DNA of 34,422 bases from Anaeromusa acidaminophila DSM 3853 (GTDB lineage: Bacteria > Bacillota > Negativicutes > Anaeromusales > Anaeromusaceae), in the NCBI RefSeq assembly GCF_000374545.1, contig NZ_KB894607.1, forward strand, positions 1-34,422. Direction: 5' to 3'. The notes beneath the pieces are model-generated. The model had not been told where the DNA came from. It saw only the letters and a program-made list of their open reading frames with translations, and made no database searches. Position 1 is the first letter of the stretch, and each line of letters starts with the position of its first letter. The translations under genes were made by a program, and so were the position numbers. Below, piece by piece: positions 24,577 through 32,328 of this stretch.

Positions 24577-25029
24577 CTATTTTTCTCCGGTACTTCCGAA
24601 TCCGCCCTGGCGTGTCTGCATCGCCGCTTGGTCGTCATCACAAAGAAGATAGTTGTAAAAAATGCCCTGCGCTACCCGTTCTCCTTTTTGCAAAACGGCT
24701 TCGGTCGTTCCTAGATTCAACAATGCCAGTAAAATATGACCTTCATTGTCTGGATTGTTATAATAGTCTGCATCGACAATTCCTTGTCCATTTACAAGAC
24801 AAAGTTTTTGTTTTGTCGCTAGACCCGAACGTATATGCAGCCCCAAATACTCGCCACCGGCCATGTACGCCTTTAAACCTGTCGGTACTAAGACTACTTC
24901 TCCGGGCGCAATGACTGTAGTCGCTGCGGCAGCCAAATCATAACCAGCGCTTCCCGGTGTTTTGCGCTGTGGCAAAAGAATCCCCTCATTTTCATAAGAA
25001 GAAACTACTTCAAAACCTCGGTTTCTCAC
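24577..25029 (-). CDS. dut: dUTP pyrophosphatase
   Basis: Dut hydrolyses dUTP to dUMP and keeps uracil out of DNA. All five trimeric dUTPase motifs are seen in the 150-aa protein: PGSAGYDLAA, IRSGLATK, VNGQGIVDADYYN, GERVAQGIF, and RQGGFGSTG. It starts at GTG, overlapping the stop codon of the M16 peptidase gene as GTGA, with GGAGG 7 bases upstream. B. subtilis has ymxH in this position. Confidence 0.97.
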   Translation of the reverse strand: MRNRGFEVVSSYENEGILLPQRKTPGSAGYDLAAAATTVIAPGEVVLVPTGLKAYMAGGEYLGLHIRSGLATKQKLCLVNGQGIVDADYYNNPDNEGHILLALLNLGTTEAVLQKGERVAQGIFYNYLLCDDDQAAMQTRQGGFGSTGEK

Positions 25030-26303
25030 GTCATTTCCTCCCCACTCCGATCCGCATAGAGAAATGCTGTATCCTCAATTCCCTGCAGCGGTCCAAGCAC
25101 CATCAAGCTGGACTGACGCCAATCCAGCCAAGCCGCGGCATTTTCTTTCATTTTTTCCACAGTAACCGCTTCGATCTTTGTCAGCACTTCCTCAAGCGGC
25201 ACATGCCGTCCCAATGAAATCTCCAGACGTCCCAAGCGTGACATACGACTGCCAGAGCTTTCCAACCCAAGAAAAATAGCGCCTTTCAACTGCTCTTTAG
25301 CACGTTGCAATTCAATCTCGTTTAAGCCTTTTTGCGCCATCTCCTGCACAATATCTTTAGTCAAATGCCAAACCTCGGCTAAGTTGGCTGGTCGCGTACT
25401 GGCGTATATACTCAACAAGCCTGTATCACTGTAGCTACTGCCGGAAGAATAAACCGAATAAGCCAAGCCTTTTTCCTCCCGAATGCGTTGAAACAAGCGG
25501 GAACTGACACCGCCTCCCAACACCTGGCTCAATAGATGCTGGCAATATAAATCGGGATGCCGATAGGAAATGCCAGGAAAGCTCAAAAACACATGCAGCT
25601 GCTCTCCTTCTTTTTCCTTCAAACAAGTATGACGACAAAAAACAGGCGGCACTTTTTCCTGGACTTTAGCAGGACGCTGCAAATCGCCAAAATATTCCTG
25701 CGCCAATGCCACCACCGCTTGATGCTCTACATTTCCAGCCGCTGCAATGACCATTCGTTCCGGCGTATACTGCTCTTCATAGTAAGTTCGCAATCTCCCG
25801 GCCCGCATGAATCCCAACGTTTCCCGCGTACCTAAAATATTGTGTCCCAACGGATGATCTTTCCAGGTTTGCTCAATATGCAAGTCATGCGCCAATTCAT
25901 CCGGAGCGTCTTCATACATGCTTACTTCTTCCAAAATGACTTCCCGCTCTTTTTTCACATCTTCCTGGGCCAGTTTGGGTCGCAGCAGCATCTCTCCTAA
26001 AATAGAAAACGCCAAGGGAAGATGAGTATCTAATACCTTCATGTGAAAACAAGTGTGTTCTTTCCCTGTATACGCATTCAATTGACCGCCTACAGCATCC
26101 ACTTTTTCGGCTATTTCCTTAGCCGAAAGTTTTTCTGTTCCTTTAAATATAAGGTGCTCCAAAAAATGCGAAGCTCCCGCCAAAGTCACCGGCTCATTGC
26201 GCGAACCAGAGGCAATCCAAACCCCCATACTGGCTGAACGCAAATGCGGCAACTGCTCCGTTACCACGCGAATGCCGTTCTTTAATACTGTCTTTTGATA
26301 CAT
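25026..26303 (-). CDS. M16-family zinc metallopeptidase (MlpA/YmxG type)
   Basis: The 425-aa protein is a single-chain M16B peptidase resembling mitochondrial processing peptidase. It opens YQKTVLKNGIRVVTEQLPH, has the inverted zinc motif HFLEH in ASHFLEHLIFKGT, and the third ligand glutamate in EREVILEEVSMYEDAPDE; the C-terminal lobe has GGGVSSRLFQRIREEKGLAYS, the R/Y pair that binds substrate. There is no signal peptide. The family gene lies after pnp in many Firmicutes (B. subtilis mlpA). The ATG has GGGAGG 7 bases upstream, which almost touches the hairpin after pnp. Confidence 0.95.
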   Translation of the reverse strand: MYQKTVLKNGIRVVTEQLPHLRSASMGVWIASGSRNEPVTLAGASHFLEHLIFKGTEKLSAKEIAEKVDAVGGQLNAYTGKEHTCFHMKVLDTHLPLAFSILGEMLLRPKLAQEDVKKEREVILEEVSMYEDAPDELAHDLHIEQTWKDHPLGHNILGTRETLGFMRAGRLRTYYEEQYTPERMVIAAAGNVEHQAVVALAQEYFGDLQRPAKVQEKVPPVFCRHTCLKEKEGEQLHVFLSFPGISYRHPDLYCQHLLSQVLGGGVSSRLFQRIREEKGLAYSVYSSGSSYSDTGLLSIYASTRPANLAEVWHLTKDIVQEMAQKGLNEIELQRAKEQLKGAIFLGLESSGSRMSRLGRLEISLGRHVPLEEVLTKIEAVTVEKMKENAAAWLDWRQSSLMVLGPLQGIEDTAFLYADRSGEEMT

Positions 26304-26324
26304 CTAGGTTCCTCCCAAAGAAAG

Positions 26325-26354
26325 AGAAGCATAAACCCTGCGGTTTATGCTTCT
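26325..26354 (-). terminator. Stem-loop between pnp and the M16 gene
   Basis: AGAAGCATAAACC and GGTTTATGCTTCT form a 13-bp perfect stem with a CTGC loop. The minus-strand tail (CTCTTTCTTTGGG) is only partly T-rich and runs into the M16 ribosome site, so it may be a leaky terminator or a processing/stability element. Confidence 0.65.
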
Positions 26355-26381
26355 TTGTGGCGTATATCCGTGCAGGCAGTT

Positions 26382-28529
26382 TTAGCGACGCGGTTCCGAA
26401 TTTCCTGAATGAGGTCTTCCGCCTGCGGGCTTGGCGTCTCCTTCGCCTCCGGCCAGAGGCGGCAAAAGCTCGCGCCGGGAAAGATTGACCCGACCCTGAC
26501 GATCAATCTCCATTACCTTAACCGTAATGGCATCGCCAATATTCACTACATCCTCCACCTTGGCTACGCGTTCGCGAGCTAGGTGCGAAATATGCACAAG
26601 GCCTTCTTTTCCTGGTAAAATTTCCACAAAAGCGCCGAAGTTCATGATCCGTGTAACGCGCCCCTCGTAAGTAGCGCCGACCTCCACGTCCATCGTTAAG
26701 TTTTCAATGATCTTCACAGCGCGTTGGCCTGCTTCCATATCCACTGCCGCAATTACGACGCGGCCATCATCTTCAATATCGATTTTAACACCGGTTTCAT
26801 CAATGATTTTCTTGATGATTTTTCCGCCGGGTCCAATGACATCGCGAATCTTGTCCGGATGAATCTGCATGGTAATCATGCGCGGTGCGAATTTCGACAG
26901 TTCCGTACGCGGCGCAGGCAACACTTCCAGCATTTTGCCCAAAATATGCATCCGCCCCCGACGGGCTTGCGCCAAAGCGTCCCGCAGGATATCTTCACTC
27001 AAACCGTCAACCTTGATATCCATCTGAATGGCGGTAACCCCTTTTTCCGTACCCGCTACCTTAAAGTCCATGTCTCCCAAAGCGTCTTCCAGCCCTTGAA
27101 TATCCGTCAGAATGGTATAATGATCCCCATCCTTGACAAGACCCATGGCAACCCCGGATACAGGAGCCTGAATCGGCACGCCTGCGTCCATCAACGACAA
27201 AGTGCTGCCGCAAACGCTGGCCATAGAACTGGAACCGTTGGATTCCAGGATTTCTGAAACCAAGCGGATCGTATAGGGAAATTGAGTTTCATCAGGCACA
27301 ACAGCTACTAGCGCCCGTTCAGCCAATGCGCCATGTCCAATCTCACGTCGGCCAGGACTGCGCATCGGACGGGTTTCGCCCACGCTGTACGGCGGGAAAT
27401 TGTAGTGATGCATATAACGCTTGGACTCTTCTACGCCCAGACCGTCAAGGATCTGCTCGTCCCCCAGAGCGCCTAAGGTCGTAATAGTCAATGCCTGTGT
27501 TTGTCCGCGCGTGAACAAAGCAGAACCATGAGTCCGGGCCAAAAGACCGGCTTCCACGCTGATCGGACGCACTTCTTCCAGACCGCGGCCATCGGGGCGC
27601 ACTTTATCGACCGTAATCATTTTACGAACAATTTTCTTAAGGATTTTTTGAATGATATTTTTGATATCTTTGCCATTTTCAGGATAAATCTCGGCAAAAT
27701 GAGCCGCGATTTCTTTTTTGGCCGCAGAAGTTGCTTCTTCGCGCTGCAGCTTATCTGGATTAGTTACCGCTGCTCGCAGCATTTCGACGCCAAAGGATTC
27801 CACTGCTTCTGCAATGTCTGCAGGCGGTTGGTACAAGGATACGGCGCGTTTAGTTTTACCAATTTCAGCAACAATTTTATCCTGGAAAGCAATCAGCTCT
27901 TTAATGACGCCATGACCGAACAAAATCGCATCTAAAATAACAGCCTCAGGCAGCTGCTGTGCTCCAGCCTCCACCATTAGTACAGCGTCACGAGTCCCGG
28001 CAACAGTCAGGTTCAAGTCACTGCCTTCCTGCTGCTCTAAGGTCGGGTTAATAATAAATTCACCGTCTTTGCGGCCCACGCGCACGCCGGCAATAGGACC
28101 TTCAAAGGGAACGTCCGAAATGCTCAACGCACAAGAAGCGCCCAACATCGCCGGAATATCCGGCGGATTGTTCTGATCTACCGACAGCACCGTAGCAATT
28201 ACCTGGACATCGTTACGAAAACCGTCAGGAAACAGCGGGCGGATCGGACGATCAATCAAGCGACTTGCCAAAACAGCGGCTTCGCTAGGGCGTCCTTCTC
28301 GCTTAATAAACCCGCCTGGAATTTTGCCTACTGAGTATAATTTTTCCTCAAAATCCACGGTCAACGGAAAAAAATCAATTCCTTCCCGTGGTTCCGCCGA
28401 TGCCGTGGCCGACACCAAAACGGCAGTCTCGCCATAGCGCACTAAGACGGACCCTCCAGCCTGCTTGGCCATTTTACCGGACTCGATAATTAACTCCCGT
28501 CCGGCTAATTGGGTCTGAAAAGAATGCAT
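26382..28529 (-). CDS. pnp: Polyribonucleotide nucleotidyltransferase (PNPase)
   Basis: PNPase is the phosphorolytic 3'-5' exonuclease of RNA decay. The 715-aa protein has two RNase PH cores ([20 protein letters not shown] in the first; [35 protein letters not shown] and [16 protein letters not shown] in the second), a linker helical domain, a KH domain ([20 protein letters not shown]), and an S1 domain ([20 protein letters not shown]). It ends in a short Gly/Pro-rich tail. AGGAGG lies 9 bases before ATG. It follows rpsO, as nearly everywhere. Confidence 0.98.
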   Translation of the reverse strand: MHSFQTQLAGRELIIESGKMAKQAGGSVLVRYGETAVLVSATASAEPREGIDFFPLTVDFEEKLYSVGKIPGGFIKREGRPSEAAVLASRLIDRPIRPLFPDGFRNDVQVIATVLSVDQNNPPDIPAMLGASCALSISDVPFEGPIAGVRVGRKDGEFIINPTLEQQEGSDLNLTVAGTRDAVLMVEAGAQQLPEAVILDAILFGHGVIKELIAFQDKIVAEIGKTKRAVSLYQPPADIAEAVESFGVEMLRAAVTNPDKLQREEATSAAKKEIAAHFAEIYPENGKDIKNIIQKILKKIVRKMITVDKVRPDGRGLEEVRPISVEAGLLARTHGSALFTRGQTQALTITTLGALGDEQILDGLGVEESKRYMHHYNFPPYSVGETRPMRSPGRREIGHGALAERALVAVVPDETQFPYTIRLVSEILESNGSSSMASVCGSTLSLMDAGVPIQAPVSGVAMGLVKDGDHYTILTDIQGLEDALGDMDFKVAGTEKGVTAIQMDIKVDGLSEDILRDALAQARRGRMHILGKMLEVLPAPRTELSKFAPRMITMQIHPDKIRDVIGPGGKIIKKIIDETGVKIDIEDDGRVVIAAVDMEAGQRAVKIIENLTMDVEVGATYEGRVTRIMNFGAFVEILPGKEGLVHISHLARERVAKVEDVVNIGDAITVKVMEIDRQGRVNLSRRELLPPLAGGEGDAKPAGGRPHSGNSEPRR

Positions 28530-28590
28530 GCGCCAATTCCTCCTCTTTATCTTTGCTCTTCATTATTTTGTACCTTGTACATTTCGACAT

Positions 28591-28658
28591 GCAAAAGAAC
28601 AATCCTTTTGCTAATCATAATTTATTCGCACTTAAAGCAAAAAATTCATTTTAAGCGC
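28591..28658 (-). promoter_or_regulatory. Two stem-loops in the pnp leader
   Basis: GCGCTTAAA pairs with TTTAAGTGC (28658-28650 and 28636-28628, one G-U) and GCAAAAG with CTTTTGC (28611-28605 and 28597-28591). Both lie between the rpsO terminator and pnp. PNPase of E. coli controls its own leader after RNase III cleavage of such a structure; a parallel here is only inferred. No clear pnp promoter is seen (TTGCAT / TACAAA is weak). Confidence 0.4.
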
Positions 28659-28661
28659 GAA

Positions 28662-28685
28662 AAAAGCGGGTAGAAACCCGCTTTT
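28662..28685 (-). terminator. Terminator after rpsO
   Basis: AAAAGCGGGT and ACCCGCTTTT form a 10-bp perfect stem with a 4-base loop right after the rpsO stop codon, followed by a run of six T on the minus strand. Confidence 0.87.
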
Positions 28686-28687
28686 CA

Positions 28688-28954
28688 TTACTTTCTGAGA
28701 TTCAGTTTCTGCAGGATGGTCCGGTAGCGGTCCAAATCCATGTTTTTCAGGTAATTCAGCATGCCTCTGCGCTTACCAACCATTTTCAGCAAGCCGCGAC
28801 GAGAATGATGATCTTTTTTGTGTTCTTTTAAATGCTCGGTCAGGTAAATGATCCGGGAAGTCAAAATAGCAATTTGTACTTCCGGCGATCCGGTATCCTG
28901 TTCGTGAGTACGGAATGATTCAATAAGTTCCTGTTTCTTTTCGTTCGTCAACAT
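28688..28954 (-). CDS. rpsO: 30S ribosomal protein S15
   Basis: S15 binds the central domain of 16S rRNA early in 30S assembly. The 88-aa protein shows [35 protein letters not shown] and [19 protein letters not shown] frame adds three residues, but the ATG chosen lies 7 bases behind AGGAGGTG and gives the usual length. It has its own promoter and a structured leader. Confidence 0.99.
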   Translation of the reverse strand: MLTNEKKQELIESFRTHEQDTGSPEVQIAILTSRIIYLTEHLKEHKKDHHSRRGLLKMVGKRRGMLNYLKNMDLDRYRTILQKLNLRK

Positions 28955-28967
28955 AGACGACACCTCC

Positions 28968-29049
28968 TGTTTTTTATAACCAATCCCCGCTAGCCAAGAC
29001 GCTCGTCGGAGTTTCGAGCATCCGCGCTATGGTTCCATGGCTTATTACG
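28968..29049 (-). promoter_or_regulatory. Structured rpsO leader, possible S15 autoregulatory element
   Basis: The leader contains an 8-bp stem (GATGCTCG with CGAGCGTC, 29022-29015 and 29005-28998) and an outer TAGC/GCTA pairing, giving a compact branched fold just before the ribosome site. Firmicute rpsO leaders are known to be bound by S15; I judge this from position and fold, not from a matched consensus. Confidence 0.45.
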
Positions 29050-29055
29050 TGGGTA

Positions 29056-29084
29056 ATTTTAGCATACACACCGAAAAAAGTAAA
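29056..29084 (-). promoter_or_regulatory. rpsO promoter
   Basis: Minus strand TTTACT (29084-29079), 17 bases ending in TGC, then TAAAAT (29061-29056): an extended -10 with fair -35. The start of transcription would be near 29049. Confidence 0.65.
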
Positions 29085-29128
29085 GCCGAAACGCATCTGA
29101 AGCATTTAATTCAAATCATTGCCAACCA

Positions 29129-30067
29129 TTAAAGTTTCTCAGCAGCGAAAAAAGCCGTTGCATTCTCGATGTCCCGCTTAATTTGAGCAATTAACTTTTC
29201 CGCTCCATCAAAGCGCTGTTCGCCCCGCAAGCGGCCAAGAAATTCCACTTCCAGTTTCTCTCCATACAAGTCACCATTAAATTGCAGCAAAAAAACTTCC
29301 AACCGGCGTTCCACTTCTGCAAAAGTAGGATTCGTACCCACGTTAGCTACACCAGCGTAATACTTACCTTCTACACATACTTTAACAGCATAAACACCAT
29401 TTTCCGGCACAGCAAGCAATGTTGGCAACTGCAGATTGGCCGTAGGGAACCCAAGCAAACGTCCGCGTTTTTCTCCATGAACGACAGGACCTTCTAAAGA
29501 AAATGGTCGTCCCAATAAAAGACGAGCCTCCTCCATACGTCCTTCTAAAATACACTGGCGTATAGCGGTACTACTGATCATTTCACCGTCTTCCGTAACC
29601 TCAGGGTGAATGTGTACAGCAAAGCCATGTTCTTCTCCCGCTTGGCGCAACATCGTCGGATCGCCCTGACCTCGGTGACCAAAAGAATAATTCGGCCCTA
29701 CCACAATAGCTTCCGGTTGCAATTTCCGTATAAGCAGTTCAACAAACTCATCTGGCGACTGTCTCAACAGCTTTTTGGTAAAAGGAAGCAAAATCAGGAC
29801 GTCTACTCCTAGTTCCTGCATCCACCGTTCTTTTTGTTGCAGTGTCCCCAGTTGGGGCGGACAACGGCGCGGATCTACAATAGACAAGGGATGGTTGGCA
29901 AAAGTAAAAACCACAGCTGTGCCGTTTTTTTCTTTCGCCAGCTTTACCGCCGTTGTCACCAATGCCTGATGTCCACGATGCACGCCGTCAAAAGTGCCTA
30001 GGGCGACCACGACATGGGCGTATGGCGCCGTTAGGCCCTCTAGCTCATGTAATGTCTGCAAACCCAT
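29129..30067 (-). CDS. ribF: Bifunctional riboflavin kinase / FAD synthetase
   Basis: RibF phosphorylates riboflavin to FMN and adenylates it to FAD. The 312-aa protein has an N-terminal nucleotidyltransferase domain (VVALGTFDGVHRGHQALV, VVGPNYSFGHRGQGD, ISSTAIR) and a C-terminal flavokinase domain (GPVVHGEKRGRLLGFPTANL, NGVYAVKV, VGTNPTF, LEVFLLQFNGDLYG). A frame running 38 codons further up is only truB in another frame; the ATG chosen has GGAGGAGG before it. It overlaps the 3' end of truB by 23 bases. Confidence 0.97.
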   Translation of the reverse strand: MGLQTLHELEGLTAPYAHVVVALGTFDGVHRGHQALVTTAVKLAKEKNGTAVVFTFANHPLSIVDPRRCPPQLGTLQQKERWMQELGVDVLILLPFTKKLLRQSPDEFVELLIRKLQPEAIVVGPNYSFGHRGQGDPTMLRQAGEEHGFAVHIHPEVTEDGEMISSTAIRQCILEGRMEEARLLLGRPFSLEGPVVHGEKRGRLLGFPTANLQLPTLLAVPENGVYAVKVCVEGKYYAGVANVGTNPTFAEVERRLEVFLLQFNGDLYGEKLEVEFLGRLRGEQRFDGAEKLIAQIKRDIENATAFFAAEKL

Positions 30068-30983
30068 GATCCTCCTCCGCCATTTGTTCTTTCTGCTGCG
30101 GCGCTGCCAACACTTTATGCGGCGCCAATTGCCATAAACGGTCCTGCTGTTCGATGCGGCCAATTCCCAGCAAGCTTTCATCCGCTCGCTCGCACACTCT
30201 TACAATTTCACTAGTCACACAGTTCGGCTCCAGCCATTGTTTTTGTCCCAAACAAAAAGCCCGGCTTTGCGCTTCATCTAATAATAGCCGAGGCAAATGC
30301 GCAATGGCTCTAGGAATAGGCTGTAGCAGCTCTTCTCGCATTTCTCGAATCTGATCTAAAGAAACTGCGTCTTCCAACCGAAATTGACCAACGCGCGTAC
30401 GACATAACTCCGTCATGACTCCCAAACAACCGACGGATTTAGCCAAATCAGCGCAAAGCACTCGAATATAGGTTCCTTTGGAACAAACAATCCGCAAACG
30501 AGCTTTAACGCCGTCGTAGGCCAATAATTCTAATGCATGTATCGTGATCTGCCGTACCGGCCGTTCCACAACAATGCCTTGACGCGCCAAATTGCACAGC
30601 TTCTTACCATTAACCTTAAGCGCAGAGTGCATAGGCGGAACTTGGTCAATGATGCCTTCAAACGCAGCGCAAGCTTTCCTGAGCGTCTCTTGCTCCGGCG
30701 CCGGCGCATCACTTCTAGCCACAATTTGGCCGTCCAAATCGCCGCTGTCCGTCTCATAACCAAACTCTACTACCGCTTCATATTCCTTGTCCGTATCGGT
30801 TATATATTCAATCATCCGAGTCGCTTTTCCCGCGGCGACCGGCAAGACGCCTGACGCTCCCGGGTCCAACGTGCCGGCATGACCAACTCTTCGTACGCCC
30901 AAAGCTCGCCGCACCACGGAAACTACGTCATGCGAGGTCATTCCTACCGGCTTGTGAACATTCAAGAATCCTTCCGTAGTCAC
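30045..30983 (-). CDS. truB: tRNA pseudouridine(55) synthase
   Basis: TruB makes pseudouridine 55 in the T-loop of tRNAs. The 312-aa protein has GFLNVHKPVGMTSHDVV, the catalytic aspartate in GHAGTLDPGASGVLPV, YEAVVEFGYETDSGDLDG, VPPMHSALKVNGKKL, KGTYIRVLCADLA, and a C-terminal PUA-like region. It starts at GTG in a GTGA overlap with the nrnA stop codon; a weak GGATGG lies upstream, so it is probably translated by coupling. Its last 23 bases overlap ribF. Confidence 0.96.
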   Translation of the reverse strand: MTTEGFLNVHKPVGMTSHDVVSVVRRALGVRRVGHAGTLDPGASGVLPVAAGKATRMIEYITDTDKEYEAVVEFGYETDSGDLDGQIVARSDAPAPEQETLRKACAAFEGIIDQVPPMHSALKVNGKKLCNLARQGIVVERPVRQITIHALELLAYDGVKARLRIVCSKGTYIRVLCADLAKSVGCLGVMTELCRTRVGQFRLEDAVSLDQIREMREELLQPIPRAIAHLPRLLLDEAQSRAFCLGQKQWLEPNCVTSEIVRVCERADESLLGIGRIEQQDRLWQLAPHKVLAAPQQKEQMAEEDHGFADIT

Positions 30984-31945
30984 ATTCCATCCGTCCCTAA
31001 CATCTTCTTTACTTCTGTCAGCACTTTTCGCCGCATATCTTCTGGTGAATCGCCTTCTATGCTGCAACCAGCCGCCCGAGTATGCCCGCCGCCGCCGAAG
31101 GCTAACGCCACTTGACTAACGTCAGTCCCCTTGGAACGCAGACTAACCCGAGCATGCTGATCGTCTTGGAATTTAAAGAGTACGGCAACCTCAACGCCGT
31201 CTAGCGTCCGAGGATAATTGATAAAACCTTCCGTACTATCAATACGCGCCGCTACCTCTGGCGTAACGGTGATATAAGCCACGCGTCCTGCCGCCGTTAC
31301 TTCCAAAGTAGCCAGTACTTCGCGCAAAGCAACTACTTCGGCGTAAGGCCTGGTTTCCAGGGCTTCCGAAATTTCGGCAGGTTTCGCGCCTGCTTCCACC
31401 AAAAGCGCCGCCATGCACAGCGTTTGCGGCGTCGTGTTGGCATAGCGGAAAAAGCCGCAATCAGTGGCTATCGCCACATATAGCGCTGCTGCAGCTGACG
31501 CAGACAGCTTACATTGAAGCTCTCCCGCCAGCTGCGTAATAATTTCTCCCGTAGCAGCCGCTTTGACATCCAAATACAATTCGTCAGCATATTCCATATT
31601 GGAAACATGATGATCAATATTTAGCAGCGGAGCTTCCAGATACTCGCCGACGCGCCCAATACGTCCTTTGTCACTGGCGTCAAGAACCACCAGCAAGTCT
31701 CCAGTCAAACGCACGGAATGCTCTGGCAAGCGTTGAATTTTTTCCCAACCAGGCAAGAAACGATAAGCCGGCGGCACGTCATCATCCAACCAAATTTGCG
31801 GTTGTTTTCCTAGGGTCTGTAATAATTCCGCTAATCCCAGCAAGGATCCTAAGCTGTCACCATCAGGGTGAACATGGGCGGTCAGCACCGGATTTTGAGC
31901 TGCTAACAGTCTTTGCGCTGTTTCTTTCAGCGTCAGCCGTTTCAC
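30980..31945 (-). CDS. nrnA: DHH/DHHA1 phosphoesterase NrnA (oligoribonuclease / pAp phosphatase)
   Basis: NrnA degrades short RNA oligonucleotides and 3'-phosphoadenosine 5'-phosphate. The 321-aa protein has the DHH motifs LTAHVHPDGDSLGSLLGL, VVLDASDKGRIG and LLNIDHHVSN, and the C-terminal DHHA1 glycine loop FGGGGHTRAAGCSIEG. It begins at GTG in a GTGA overlap with rbfA and ends in a GTGA overlap with truB. Its place between rbfA and truB is common in Firmicutes. Confidence 0.95.
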   Translation of the reverse strand: MKRLTLKETAQRLLAAQNPVLTAHVHPDGDSLGSLLGLAELLQTLGKQPQIWLDDDVPPAYRFLPGWEKIQRLPEHSVRLTGDLLVVLDASDKGRIGRVGEYLEAPLLNIDHHVSNMEYADELYLDVKAAATGEIITQLAGELQCKLSASAAAALYVAIATDCGFFRYANTTPQTLCMAALLVEAGAKPAEISEALETRPYAEVVALREVLATLEVTAAGRVAYITVTPEVAARIDSTEGFINYPRTLDGVEVAVLFKFQDDQHARVSLRSKGTDVSQVALAFGGGGHTRAAGCSIEGDSPEDMRRKVLTEVKKMLGTDGM

Positions 31946-32313
31946 GAGGAAGCATCCCCTTTGTCCGTACCGTCTTTTTCCAGCTGTAACAGCAGTTTTT
32001 GAATGTGATTGCTATAATCTAGCGATTTATCCAAATGCAAAGACAGTTCCGGCGTACAACGCAAGCGGATACGTTTGCCGATTTCGCTGCGCATAAAACC
32101 CAGCGCCCGGTTCAACGCTTCCCAAGTAGCTTTTTTCTGTTCATCGCTGCCCATTAAACTCAAAAAGATTTTTGCATGTCGCAAATCCTTTGTCATTTCA
32201 ACATCGGTAACCGTCACAAAGCCAACGCGCGGATCTTTTATGTCTTTTTGAATGATTTGACTAACTTCCTGTTTAATAAATTCTTGAACCTTATCAATTC
32301 GCAATTGCCCCAT
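31942..32313 (-). CDS. rbfA: 30S ribosome-binding factor RbfA
   Basis: RbfA is a KH-fold factor for late 30S maturation and cold adaptation. The 123-aa protein opens with RIDKVQEFIKQEVSQIIQKD, has DPRVGFVTVTDVEMTKDLRH and LGFMRSEIGKRIRLRCTPEL, and ends in an acidic tail. GGGAGGTG precedes the ATG. It lies 15 bases after infB; ylxP, which stands between them in Bacillus, is absent. Confidence 0.98.
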   Translation of the reverse strand: MGQLRIDKVQEFIKQEVSQIIQKDIKDPRVGFVTVTDVEMTKDLRHAKIFLSLMGSDEQKKATWEALNRALGFMRSEIGKRIRLRCTPELSLHLDKSLDYSNHIQKLLLQLEKDGTDKGDASS

Positions 32314-32328
32314 CGTTTCACCTCCCGT

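Noticed and set aside
29085..29128. Possible terminator after ribF
   Set aside because: Only short imperfect repeats (around ATTTGAATTAAAT) and no G+C-rich stem with T-run before the rpsO promoter.
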